From JAYPCI01 sp038124645 (GTDB taxonomy: Bacteria > Pseudomonadota > Alphaproteobacteria > Pelagibacterales > Pelagibacteraceae), in contig JAYPCI010000006.1 in assembly GCA_038124645.1 (NCBI GenBank), positions 1-52,249 of the forward strand: a stretch of 52,249 nucleotides of DNA. The letters run 5' to 3'. Positions 36,632 through 45,043 of the stretch are shown one piece after another; position 1 is the stretch's first letter; every line of letters begins with the position of its first letter. A program made the translations under genes and the position numbers. The notes beneath the pieces are model-generated. The model was not told the origin of the DNA. It worked only from the letters and a program-made list of their open reading frames with translations, and ran no database searches.

Positions 36632-37554
36632 AAAAACATATTTTATTAATTTGTGGAGGTAATTCCAGCGAGAGAGCAATTAGTTTAAAAACAGGTAAAG
36701 CATGTTTGAATGCACTAAAATATTTGGGGTACAAAACTAAAGTTTTCGATCCAAAAAAAAAAGATATTAAAAATCTTAAGCACAAGAGTAATACAATTGT
36801 TTTCAATGCTTTGCATGGACGGTATGGAGAAGATGGTACTATTCAAAGTATTTTAGAGCAAATAAAAGTCCCTTATACTCATTCAGGCGCACTATCATCT
36901 ATGTTGGCTATGAATAAACTAGCTGCAAAACTAATCTTTTTAGAAAATAATATTTTAACTCCAAAATATTTCCAAATTAATAAGTCAAATTTCTTTAAAA
37001 ATAAGAAGAAATTAAGTTTGATTTTAAAAAAATTTAAATTTCCTATTGTAATCAAACCAAACAATGATGGTTCTAGTATTGGTGTAACAATAAACAATAA
37101 TAAAAAAGAATTTTTAAAAAATTTAAAATTAAGTCTCAAAAAATTTGAAAATGTATTAATTGAAGAATTTATTGGTGGTCAAGAGATTCAAGTCGCAGTA
37201 CTTAATGGTAAAGCATTAGGAGCAATTGAATTAATACCTAAAAGAAAATTCTATGACTATAAAGCTAAGTACAGTTCTAAAGCTAAAACCTCACATATCA
37301 TGCCTGCCAATGTTAAAAAAAATTTTTATTTCAAGGTGTTAAAAATTGCAGAAAAAGCTCACAAAATTTTAAAATGTAGAGGTGTAACTAGAAGCGATTT
37401 TAAGTTCTATAATAAAAAATTTTATTTATTAGAAACAAACACGCAACCTGGCATGACTAAACTCTCTTTGGTTCCTGAAATTGCCTCCTACAAAGGAATT
37501 AAATTTCCCAACCTAATAAAAGAAATAATTAAGGATGCATCAATTAATAAATAA
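36628..37554 (+). CDS. ddl: D-alanine--D-alanine ligase
   Basis: Ddl makes the D-Ala-D-Ala dipeptide that the MurF half of the fusion uses. The 308 residues form an ATP-grasp enzyme: GGNSSERAISLKTG near the start, the LHGRYGEDGTIQ motif, YTHSGALSSMLAMNK, IKPNNDGSSIGVTI around the ATP loop, and the metal-binding ETNTQPGMTKLSLVPEIA at the end. The usual NTLPGMT reads NTQPGMT. Length is typical of the DdlB type that sits in division clusters. It overlaps murB by 4 bp and ftsQ by 20 bp. Confidence 0.96.
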   Translation: MKKHILLICGGNSSERAISLKTGKACLNALKYLGYKTKVFDPKKKDIKNLKHKSNTIVFNALHGRYGEDGTIQSILEQIKVPYTHSGALSSMLAMNKLAAKLIFLENNILTPKYFQINKSNFFKNKKKLSLILKKFKFPIVIKPNNDGSSIGVTINNNKKEFLKNLKLSLKKFENVLIEEFIGGQEIQVAVLNGKALGAIELIPKRKFYDYKAKYSSKAKTSHIMPANVKKNFYFKVLKIAEKAHKILKCRGVTRSDFKFYNKKFYLLETNTQPGMTKLSLVPEIASYKGIKFPNLIKEIIKDASINK

Positions 37555-38206
37555 TAAAAAAATTAAAATTTTTTTAATACTTTTTTTTTTTATATTATTA
37601 AGTAGTTATAATAAAGATATTAAGAATAGTAATAAATTCTTTTATATTAAGAAAATAGAATTTGAAAATAATTATTTTGTTTCAGATGAATTACTTAATC
37701 AATATTTTAATTTTCTAAATAATAAAAATATTTTTACAATAGATCAAAATGAATTTAATAAAATTTACAAAAAACTTCCATTCATTAAAAATATAATAGT
37801 AAAAAAAATTTACCCAAATAAAATTAAAATTACAATTACAGAAAAAAAACCTGTAGCCGTCAAGCAGTCAACGGTGCTCCTAGAAGATTGGTCTGAAATT
37901 AATTCAAATTTGATTACAAATATTGAAGGTGAAGAATTGCCAATGATAAATAAATTTACACCTGAATTTATTGAAGTGTATAAAAGTTTTATAAAATATA
38001 ATTTACAAAATAAAAAAGTTTCTGAATTTTATGCAAACAAAATAGGACGATGGGATATTATTTTTTCTGACAAAAAAAAATTAAAATTACCAGAAAAAAA
38101 TTTTTCTAGTGCATTAAAAAATTTTTTTGAAATTGAGCAGAAACAAGAATTTAAAGAATTTAAAATATTTGATTATAGAATTGAGGATAAATTAATTTTA
38201 GAGTAA
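37535..38206 (+). CDS. ftsQ: Cell division protein FtsQ
   Basis: FtsQ is a bitopic scaffold linking FtsL/FtsB to the divisome. The 223 residues have one membrane span (about 10-25), then a POTRA domain (FYIKKIEFENNYFVSDELLN through KKIYPNKIKITITEKKPVAV), and a beta domain with the GRWDIIF strand and LPEKN near the end, as in alphaproteobacterial FtsQ. It is shorter than the 250-300 residues usual for the family, mainly from a trimmed cytoplasmic tail. The start lies within the end of ddl and the end is 4 bp from ftsA. Sequence identity to known FtsQ is probably low, but topology and context agree. Confidence 0.88.
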   Translation: MHQLINNKKIKIFLILFFFILLSSYNKDIKNSNKFFYIKKIEFENNYFVSDELLNQYFNFLNNKNIFTIDQNEFNKIYKKLPFIKNIIVKKIYPNKIKITITEKKPVAVKQSTVLLEDWSEINSNLITNIEGEELPMINKFTPEFIEVYKSFIKYNLQNKKVSEFYANKIGRWDIIFSDKKKLKLPEKNFSSALKNFFEIEQKQEFKEFKIFDYRIEDKLILE

Positions 38207-38210
38207 TATC

Positions 38211-39380
38211 ATGAAATCATACGATCTTTTTGTGGAGTTTACCCAGTTTGATATTAAGTTTTTTGCCATTAGGTATGATGAAACAGGATTCAAAGACGAA
38301 GTTGAAAAAGATTTAATTAGTTTTGATAATTCCCACCTTAAAAATTTAGAAGACAAAAATTTGCATGCTATAATTATAAAAAAAATCTCAGATATTGAAA
38401 ACAAAATAGATTTTAATTTTAAATATTGTTATCTTTTAGTATCTAGCCGAGATAGTAGAATAATAAAAGTTTCAAGTTTTAAGCAAAATCTGAATAATAA
38501 AATTACCAAAAATGATATTCAATTTAATTTAAACGCTTTGAAATCAACCTTAGATTATCAAGAATATTCAAAAAAATTAATTCATATTTTTAATTCAAAA
38601 TTCATTATTGATAATGAAATACTTTATAATTTACCCCTAAATAAATTTTGTAAATATTTTAAACAAGAAAATATATTTATTTATTTACCCAAATCATTAA
38701 TTAACAAATATTATGATATTATAAACAAATGTAATTTGAGTGTTAAAAGAATTATTATTTCAGACTATGCACTTGCTAGTAATTTGATAAATCAATACTC
38801 TCTAAATAAAAAAATTCTAATTAACATCGGTATAAAAAAAAATAATTCAACGTTTTCTAGCATGTCATATAATTCTTTAACTGATGTTGGGCATTTTAAT
38901 TTTGGTAGTCACATAATATATAAAGATATTGCTAAGCTATGTTCTTTGAAAGATGATGAAATTAAATTAATTTTAAGAAGGATTAAAATTGATAAAAACT
39001 ATACTATGAAATTGAAAAATAATTATTCTAATAAAATTAATAGTGAATTCTTATTAGAAATAGCAATAGCAAGAATAGAAGAAATTTTTAAAATTATTTT
39101 ATCTAGTCTAAAATTTAGTTCAATTAATAGAAACGATTTAATATTTCGTATTATATTTGAGGATAAAACAATCAAAGAGTTTTTAGAGAACGCAATTTAT
39201 AAAATAATGCCAAACAATTATGAGACAACTATAATGAATGAGGAGGAGGATGACCAATTTAGGTCTTGTAAGGGAGGTGCTAACATTGTTCAAAATGGTT
39301 GGGAGAGTGAAGCTGTGCCAGTAATGTCTGAAAATAAATCATTTTTAATAAAATTATTGCGAAAATTGTTTGAGTTTTAA
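38211..39380 (+). CDS. ftsA: FtsA-like division protein, nucleotide-binding motifs degenerate
   Basis: The position after ftsQ, the 389-residue length and the C-terminal amphipathic helix (SFLIKLLRKLFEF) indicate FtsA, the actin-like membrane anchor of FtsZ. The body is very divergent. The N-terminal phosphate-1 loop, DIGxxK/S in typical FtsA, reads EFTQFDIKF; the phosphate-2 motif, DIGGGTxD, reads NIGIKKNNSTF (near 210); and the adenosine motif with GG cannot be seen. Central phrases such as ISDYALASNLINQY, DVGHFNFGSHIIYKDIAKL still align with FtsA by eye. I infer a protein that keeps the fold and membrane contact but may not bind ATP. A 30-residue acidic/Gly linker precedes the terminal helix. 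Confidence 0.78.
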   Translation: MKSYDLFVEFTQFDIKFFAIRYDETGFKDEVEKDLISFDNSHLKNLEDKNLHAIIIKKISDIENKIDFNFKYCYLLVSSRDSRIIKVSSFKQNLNNKITKNDIQFNLNALKSTLDYQEYSKKLIHIFNSKFIIDNEILYNLPLNKFCKYFKQENIFIYLPKSLINKYYDIINKCNLSVKRIIISDYALASNLINQYSLNKKILINIGIKKNNSTFSSMSYNSLTDVGHFNFGSHIIYKDIAKLCSLKDDEIKLILRRIKIDKNYTMKLKNNYSNKINSEFLLEIAIARIEEIFKIILSSLKFSSINRNDLIFRIIFEDKTIKEFLENAIYKIMPNNYETTIMNEEEDDQFRSCKGGANIVQNGWESEAVPVMSENKSFLIKLLRKLFEF

Positions 39381-39444
39381 AGTTGTTATTATTTGAAATA
39401 TTAGTTGTTTTCTATTTTGACGACCAATTACCTATAAATACGCT

Positions 39445-40371
39445 ATGAATTTAATTCATCAAAAAACTTTGAAGAAAAGCGTATCTTTTGAGGGGATAGG
39501 GCTACATAGTGGTAAGAAATCGAAGGTTAATATTCGTCCTGCTTTGCCTAATCACGGTGTTGTTTTCAAAAGGGTAGATTTATCAAAAGACAATTTAATT
39601 ACCGCACACTATACAAATGTCCACGAAACCTTTCTGTGCACAAAATTAAAAAATTCTTCTAATGTAAAAGTATCTACTGTGGAGCACTTACTTGCCGCTT
39701 TATATATAAGCGGGGTAGACAACGCATTAATTGAAATTGACAATGAGGAAGTACCTATCATGGATGGATCAGCAAAAGACTTTATAGAACTTATTAATGG
39801 GGTTGGTTTAGAAATACAAAATGAAAAAATAAAATATTTATTTATAACAAAAAAATTTGAATTTAGAGATCAGAATAAACAAATATCAATTAATCCTTCT
39901 GATAATTTATTTGAAGTTAATTTCAAACTGAATTATGAAAATAAAATTATAGGCTGCCAAGAAAACACAGTGAACCTTTTTAACAACAATAAACTAGAAG
40001 ATATTTATTCTTCAAGAACATTTTGTTTGTTAGCAGATGTTGAAAAAATTAAAGCCATGGGGCTGGCTCAAGGCGGATCTTTAGATAATGCAATTGTTGT
40101 TGATGATGAAAAAGTAATGAATAAATCTGGATTAAGAAATCACCTTGAATTTGTTAATCACAAAATTTTGGATTTATGTGGAGATTTTTATTTATCTGGG
40201 TATAGAATTCTTGGTAACGTGAGATGTACTCATGGGGGGCATCAATTAAGTTGTGAATTTATAAAGCAGCTTATGAATGAAAAATCTTCTTATAAAATTG
40301 ATATATTAGAGAAAAAAACAGATAAAAAAATTATTTTTACAAATTCAGAGCGTTTCTTAGCAACAGCCTAA
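39445..40371 (+). CDS. lpxC: UDP-3-O-acyl-N-acetylglucosamine deacetylase
   Basis: LpxC catalyses the committed step of lipid A synthesis. The 308 residues contain the zinc ligands H81 (STVEHLLAAL), H239 and D243 (HKILDLCGD), and the catalytic H266 (GGHQLS), at positions matching E. coli H79, H238, D242 and H265. The entry GIGLHSGKKSKVNIRPA and the EVPIMDGSA motif are also typical. The gene shows that the cell has an LPS-type outer membrane. The 64-bp gap before it is the place where ftsZ would normally sit; it holds a TATAAA at 39433-39438 but no -35 box at normal spacing. No C-terminal FtsH-degradation tail can be judged. Confidence 0.98.
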   Translation: MNLIHQKTLKKSVSFEGIGLHSGKKSKVNIRPALPNHGVVFKRVDLSKDNLITAHYTNVHETFLCTKLKNSSNVKVSTVEHLLAALYISGVDNALIEIDNEEVPIMDGSAKDFIELINGVGLEIQNEKIKYLFITKKFEFRDQNKQISINPSDNLFEVNFKLNYENKIIGCQENTVNLFNNNKLEDIYSSRTFCLLADVEKIKAMGLAQGGSLDNAIVVDDEKVMNKSGLRNHLEFVNHKILDLCGDFYLSGYRILGNVRCTHGGHQLSCEFIKQLMNEKSSYKIDILEKKTDKKIIFTNSERFLATA

Positions 40372-40384
40372 TATTTAGTATAAT
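40357..40384 (+). promoter_or_regulatory. Putative promoter upstream of bamD
   Basis: TTAGCA (40357-40362), 16 bp, TATAAT (40379-40384). The -10 is a perfect consensus and the -35 is 4/6. A start near 40391 leaves a leader of about 28 nt before the bamD ATG. The -35 lies inside the end of lpxC, so this would be a secondary promoter letting bamD-ligA be expressed apart from the wall cluster. Confidence 0.4.
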
Positions 40385-40418
40385 TTACCAATGTATTTAT
40401 TTTTGTTAAATATATTGA

Positions 40419-41261
40419 ATGTTTCAAAAAAAACTAATCATATTTCTTTCAATTTTATTTCTAAATATTTCTTGCTCTAAAGAAGAAGCAGTTAATACTT
40501 TACCAGAAAGTCAAGACCAAGCATTCAACCTTTACAATGAAGCTTTAGCGGAAATGGAAAGAGGTTATATTTTTATTGCTGCAAAAAAATTTGGTGATGC
40601 TGAATTAATAATGCCGACACTAGAAGACTCTGCAAAAGCATCGATCATGTCTAGTTTTTGTTATTATCAAGTAAGAGCGTATGAGGAAGCGATAAATAAT
40701 TTAGAAACTTTTTTAAAAAAATATCCTGCTAGCAAATATATTGAATATGCAAATTATTTGATTATCACTTCTTATTATGAACAAATTCTTGATGAAAAGA
40801 AAGACAGACAACCCTTAATATTAACAAAAGCAAAAATCAGTGAATTTTTAGAAAAATTTAATGACAGCGATTATGCTTTGGATGTAAAATTTAAGTTAGA
40901 TCTTATTAATAATCAACTTGCGGCAAAAGAAATGTATGTTGCAAAATATTATATTCAAACCAAAAAGTGGATACCTGCAATAAATCGTCTTAAAAATATT
41001 ATTGAAAACTACCAAACTACAATCTTCGTTGAAGAAGCATTATTTCGATTGGTTGAGATTAATTACTCAATTGGATTAATAGATGAATCAAAAAAATATG
41101 CTTCAATTTTAGGTTATAACTATAATTCAAGTGAGTGGTTTAAGTTTTCATATAAAATTCTTAATAAAGATTACAAAGAGGAGTTAGTAAAAATTGAAAA
41201 TAAATCAGAAAACAAGGGTATAATAAAATCAGCAATCGATAAGATTTTGAACAGAGAGTAA
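40419..41261 (+). CDS. bamD: Outer-membrane assembly lipoprotein BamD
   Basis: BamD is the essential lipoprotein partner of BamA in inserting beta-barrel proteins into the outer membrane. The 280 residues begin with a short signal peptide and a candidate lipidated Cys19 (LFLNISC; the -3 Asn is not ideal), then TPR-like helices: LYNEALAEMERGYIFIAAKKF, YYQVRAYEEAINNLETFLKKYP, and MYVAKYYIQTKKWIPAINRL. The order Tyr/Ala helix pairs and the phrase YASILGYNYNSSEWF at the end are BamD-like. Being behind lpxC and before ligA matches other Alphaproteobacteria, where bamD lies downstream of ftsZ-lpxC. Confidence 0.93.
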   Translation: MFQKKLIIFLSILFLNISCSKEEAVNTLPESQDQAFNLYNEALAEMERGYIFIAAKKFGDAELIMPTLEDSAKASIMSSFCYYQVRAYEEAINNLETFLKKYPASKYIEYANYLIITSYYEQILDEKKDRQPLILTKAKISEFLEKFNDSDYALDVKFKLDLINNQLAAKEMYVAKYYIQTKKWIPAINRLKNIIENYQTTIFVEEALFRLVEINYSIGLIDESKKYASILGYNYNSSEWFKFSYKILNKDYKEELVKIENKSENKGIIKSAIDKILNRE

Positions 41262-41269
41262 AAGTTAAA

Positions 41270-43303
41270 GTGAAAAAAAATCAGGATCAATTAAAAAAAG
41301 AATTTATTAAAAATCTTAAATTATTAGAAAAATATAACAAGTTTTATTTTGAAAAAGATGCTCCATTAGTAGATGATAAAGTTTACGATGAATTAAAAAT
41401 AAAATTAATTGAAATTGAAAATAAAAATCCTAGTCTTGTAAAATTTGGTTCTGTTAAAACTCTAGTTGGATATAAACCTTCTAACAAATTTTCAAAAGTT
41501 GATCACATTCAACCTATGCTATCACTATCTAATGCATTTAACTTAGAGGACATGAACGATTTTATTAAAAAAATTGGCAACTTCCTCAATACCGAAAATC
41601 ATGACATTGTCCTCTTTTCAGAACCAAAAATTGATGGAATTTCAGCTTCTTTAATATATGAAAATGGTAATTTGATAAGTGCACTATCAAGGGGGGATGG
41701 TTTTACTGGAGAAGATATTACTGAAAATATCAAAACAATCAAAGAGATCCCACATAAAATAACTCAAAAAGAATGGCCCAAAAAAATTGAGTTGAGAGGT
41801 GAAATTTATATCTCTAAACATGATTTTTTAAAACTTAAAGAAAAGTTTGCCAATCCAAGAAATGCTGCAGCAGGAAGCCTTAGACAAAAAGATTCAAAAA
41901 ATACCGCCAAGATTCCCCTAAAATTTTTTGCTCATAGTTTTGGACATGTTACAGGTGGCAATTTTTCTACTCAAAAAGAATTCTTAGATTTAGCAAAAAT
42001 TTCTGGATTTCAGGTAAATCCATTAAGCAAAGAGACTAAAAACATAAAGGAGATTCAAGATAATCATAAAGCCATAGAAAATTTAAGATCGAAGTTAAAT
42101 TACGATATTGACGGACTGGTTTTTAAGGTTAATGAAATTAATTTACAAAAACGTCTTGGTAACACATCAAACTCACCCAGGTGGGCTATTGCTTACAAAT
42201 TTTCTTCAATTAAAGCTAGTACTAAAATAAAAGATATTGTCATTCAAGTTGGTAGAACGGGAGCTTTAACACCTGTGGCAAAAGTAGAACCTGTTACGGT
42301 TGGTGGCGTTGTAGTTTCAAATGCAACTTTGCATAATGAGGAAGAGATTGTTAGAAAAGATATTAGAGTAGGTGATACTGTTACCATTCAAAGAGCTGGA
42401 GATGTTATTCCCCAAGTAGTTTCAGTTGATAAAACAAAACGTGATAAAAATAGTAAAAGTTATCTCTTTCCTAAAACCTGTCCATGTGGATATGAGACTG
42501 TTAAAGAGATTAATCCTAATACTAAAAAAGAAGATGCTGTGCGAAGATGTCCCGACAAGGGCTATGACTGTAAATATATGGCAAAGGAAAAACTTAAACA
42601 CTTTGTCTCAAAAGATGCGTTAAATATTGAAGGATTAGGCAAAAAAGTCATAGATAGTTTTTGGGAATTAAAATTAATAAGCAAACCAGAAGACATATTT
42701 AGTCTAGATTATAAAAAAATTTCCAATTTAGATGGATGGGGTCAATTATCCTCACAAAATCTGAAAAAGGCAGTCGATAAATCCAAAACAATTGATTTAT
42801 ATAGATTCATTTATGCATTAGGTATTAGGCATATAGGAATTGAAAATGCCAAAATATTATCAAATTATTTTATTAATATTAAAAAATTTCAAAATTTGAT
42901 TATTAATAAAAAGAGAAAAGATATTCTTGCTTCACTTAGTGACCTAGATGGCATTGGTAGCAGTCAAATCAACTCGCTAGAAAATTTTTTTTTAAACAAA
43001 ACAAATATTATTATCACTCAAAAATTAATTGATCTCATGAATATACAAGATAATAAAACCAAGAACCAATCCGGAGTATTTTCTGGTATGACCATAATGT
43101 TTACGGGAGGGCTTGAAAAGATGAGCAGATCAGAGGCAAAAAATAAAGTTGAAGAAAATGGTGGAAAAATTCTTGGATCTGTCTCTAAAAAACTTAGTAT
43201 GTTAATTGTTGGTTTATCAAAACCAACTAAATCAAAAGTAGAGAAAGCGAAAGAACTTGGTGTAAAAATAGTTGAAGAAAAGGATTGGTATAAATTATTT
43301 TAA
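41270..43303 (+). CDS. ligA: NAD-dependent DNA ligase
   Basis: LigA seals nicks in replication and repair using NAD+. The 677 residues include the NAD-binding Ia region (YxxDAPLVDD near 26-36), the nucleotidyl-acceptor K120 in EPKIDG, an OB fold (GRTGALTPVAKVEPVTVGGV), a four-Cys zinc finger (CPCG and CPDKGYDC region), helix-hairpin-helix repeats, and a C-terminal BRCT domain (SGMTIMFTGGLEKMSRSEAK). The start is GTG at 41270, 8 bp after bamD; no in-frame ATG lies near enough to keep the Ia domain. The stop overlaps the convergent aminopeptidase gene by 9 bp. Confidence 0.97.
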   Translation: MKKNQDQLKKEFIKNLKLLEKYNKFYFEKDAPLVDDKVYDELKIKLIEIENKNPSLVKFGSVKTLVGYKPSNKFSKVDHIQPMLSLSNAFNLEDMNDFIKKIGNFLNTENHDIVLFSEPKIDGISASLIYENGNLISALSRGDGFTGEDITENIKTIKEIPHKITQKEWPKKIELRGEIYISKHDFLKLKEKFANPRNAAAGSLRQKDSKNTAKIPLKFFAHSFGHVTGGNFSTQKEFLDLAKISGFQVNPLSKETKNIKEIQDNHKAIENLRSKLNYDIDGLVFKVNEINLQKRLGNTSNSPRWAIAYKFSSIKASTKIKDIVIQVGRTGALTPVAKVEPVTVGGVVVSNATLHNEEEIVRKDIRVGDTVTIQRAGDVIPQVVSVDKTKRDKNSKSYLFPKTCPCGYETVKEINPNTKKEDAVRRCPDKGYDCKYMAKEKLKHFVSKDALNIEGLGKKVIDSFWELKLISKPEDIFSLDYKKISNLDGWGQLSSQNLKKAVDKSKTIDLYRFIYALGIRHIGIENAKILSNYFINIKKFQNLIINKKRKDILASLSDLDGIGSSQINSLENFFLNKTNIIITQKLIDLMNIQDNKTKNQSGVFSGMTIMFTGGLEKMSRSEAKNKVEENGGKILGSVSKKLSMLIVGLSKPTKSKVEKAKELGVKIVEEKDWYKLF

Positions 43304-45043
43304 AATTGCGCAGGCATCTTTTAATTCCACACGTTCAGAAGTATTCATATAATTTTTTAATTTATGATAGACTTTTTTATGGTAATTGTTGATCCATCTT
43401 TTTTCTTGAGCAGACAATAAACTTTTTTCAATTAGACTTTTTTCAATGGGAACTAATGTCAGGTTTTCGAATTTATTTTTGTTTATATAAATAAGATTTT
43501 CAATACGAATACCAAATTTGTTTTTTAAGTAATATCCAGGCTCATTAGATAAAATCATTCCATTTTTTAATTTAACTTTATTATTTTTTGATAAAGCTTG
43601 CGGTCCTTCATGTACACTTAAAAAATAACCTACACCGTGTCCCGTACCATGAGGATAATCAAGTTTAATTTGATTTAAATATTTTCTAGCAACTTTATCA
43701 ATTTGATGACCGTAAGTATTTTTATTTAAAGTATAAGATGCGACACTAATATGTCCCTTGAGTACTCTCGTATAAATATTTTTAATTTTACTTGATAGCT
43801 TACCAAAAGATAAAGTTCTGGTGACATCAGTTGTACCAAATTTATACTGCCCACCCGAGTCTATTAGAAAAAGCTCTTTTTTTGATAATTTTCTATTTGT
43901 TTTACTATTAGCTCTATAATGAATGATCGCACCATTAGGTCCTGAGCCTGCTATGGTTGGAAAACTTAAAAATTGAAATAATTTGTTTTTTTTTCTGAAT
44001 TCTAATAGTTTCTTCTCTGCCGATAATTCATCAATACTCTTTTTTTTCATCATTTTTCTTAGCCAGAAAATAAATTTACTTAACGCAACACCATCATAAA
44101 GGTGTGATTGTCTGGTATTTTTAATTTCAGTATTGTTTTTAATAGATTTTAAATGATAGATCGGATCAGCTTTTTGAACCACTTTAAAAAAATTTGAGAT
44201 TTTATCCTGAGTAAACTCAGGGCAAGATATTGGATCGACTATTATTTTTTTTAAATTAACAGAATTTTGAATTAATAACTCATCAAATTTGTCGAAGTTA
44301 TAAATTTCAATATCGTGTTTTAATTTTTTTCTAATTTGACTTGAGATTTTATTAAGTTCACAAAATAAAACAGATTTTCCAGTTTTTTTTATAAGCAATC
44401 TTCCAAAGGGAATGGGATTGTATTGTGTTTCAGACCCCCTTAAATTTAAAATCCAAGCAATATTTTCACACGAAGTAACAAGTAGCGAGTCACAACTTAA
44501 TTTCCTTAAATAAGATTTAACAACTGAAATTTTTCTACGATGATCTTGTCCAGAATATTTTTTTGATAATAAAAAATATTTTTTTTTAGCTTCTGATTTT
44601 CTTCTTACCCAAATTTTATCCACTAAATTATTCAATATGGGAATAGAATTCTTGTAATGATATCCCAGAAATCTTTTTAAAAAGATTTTAGTATGGAGTT
44701 TAGGATCGTAGCCGATTTTAAGTTTTTTTGATTTTATTATAGAAAATGGCATTTCTTTAGGAAATGTACAAATTTTGAAATTATTTCCTGACTCTTTTAT
44801 TGCTTGAGCGGAATACCTACCATCAACAAAGAGATAGTTTTTTTTTAATAAAATAATTGCAAATCCTGCAGAACCAGAAAAATTTGTTATATACTTTAGT
44901 CTGTCATCAGTCTCACTAATATATTCTGAGGTAAATTCATTATTTTTTGGGATTAAGTAACCATCAATTTTATGAATGGATAAAAGATTTTTAATTTGAT
45001 TGAGTTTACTCATTTTAAGAGTTTTCTTCTTAATCTTTGCCAA
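43295..45043 (-). CDS. pepP: Xaa-Pro aminopeptidase (M24B, three-domain type)
   Basis: Aminopeptidase P releases an N-terminal residue before proline, using two metals. The 582 residues form the long, three-domain type: a creatinase-like N-domain (LIPKNNEFTSEYISETDDRL, NFSGSAGFAI), a second creatinase-like domain, and an M24 pita-bread domain. The metal ligands are seen in order: LIDSGG, TTDVTRT, GTGHGVG, SNEPGYY and IRIENL. No export signal is seen, so it is cytoplasmic. Homologues of this length are common in Alphaproteobacteria. It overlaps the upstream helicase gene by 34 bp, so the two are probably co-translated. Confidence 0.93.
   Translation of the reverse strand: MAKIKKKTLKMSKLNQIKNLLSIHKIDGYLIPKNNEFTSEYISETDDRLKYITNFSGSAGFAIILLKKNYLFVDGRYSAQAIKESGNNFKICTFPKEMPFSIIKSKKLKIGYDPKLHTKIFLKRFLGYHYKNSIPILNNLVDKIWVRRKSEAKKKYFLLSKKYSGQDHRRKISVVKSYLRKLSCDSLLVTSCENIAWILNLRGSETQYNPIPFGRLLIKKTGKSVLFCELNKISSQIRKKLKHDIEIYNFDKFDELLIQNSVNLKKIIVDPISCPEFTQDKISNFFKVVQKADPIYHLKSIKNNTEIKNTRQSHLYDGVALSKFIFWLRKMMKKKSIDELSAEKKLLEFRKKNKLFQFLSFPTIAGSGPNGAIIHYRANSKTNRKLSKKELFLIDSGGQYKFGTTDVTRTLSFGKLSSKIKNIYTRVLKGHISVASYTLNKNTYGHQIDKVARKYLNQIKLDYPHGTGHGVGYFLSVHEGPQALSKNNKVKLKNGMILSNEPGYYLKNKFGIRIENLIYINKNKFENLTLVPIEKSLIEKSLLSAQEKRWINNYHKKVYHKLKNYMNTSERVELKDACAILK

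Noticed and set aside
39417..39438. TTGACG and TATAAA upstream of lpxC as a promoter
   Set aside because: The two boxes are only 10 bp apart, far too close for sigma-70, and no other -35 is at the right distance.
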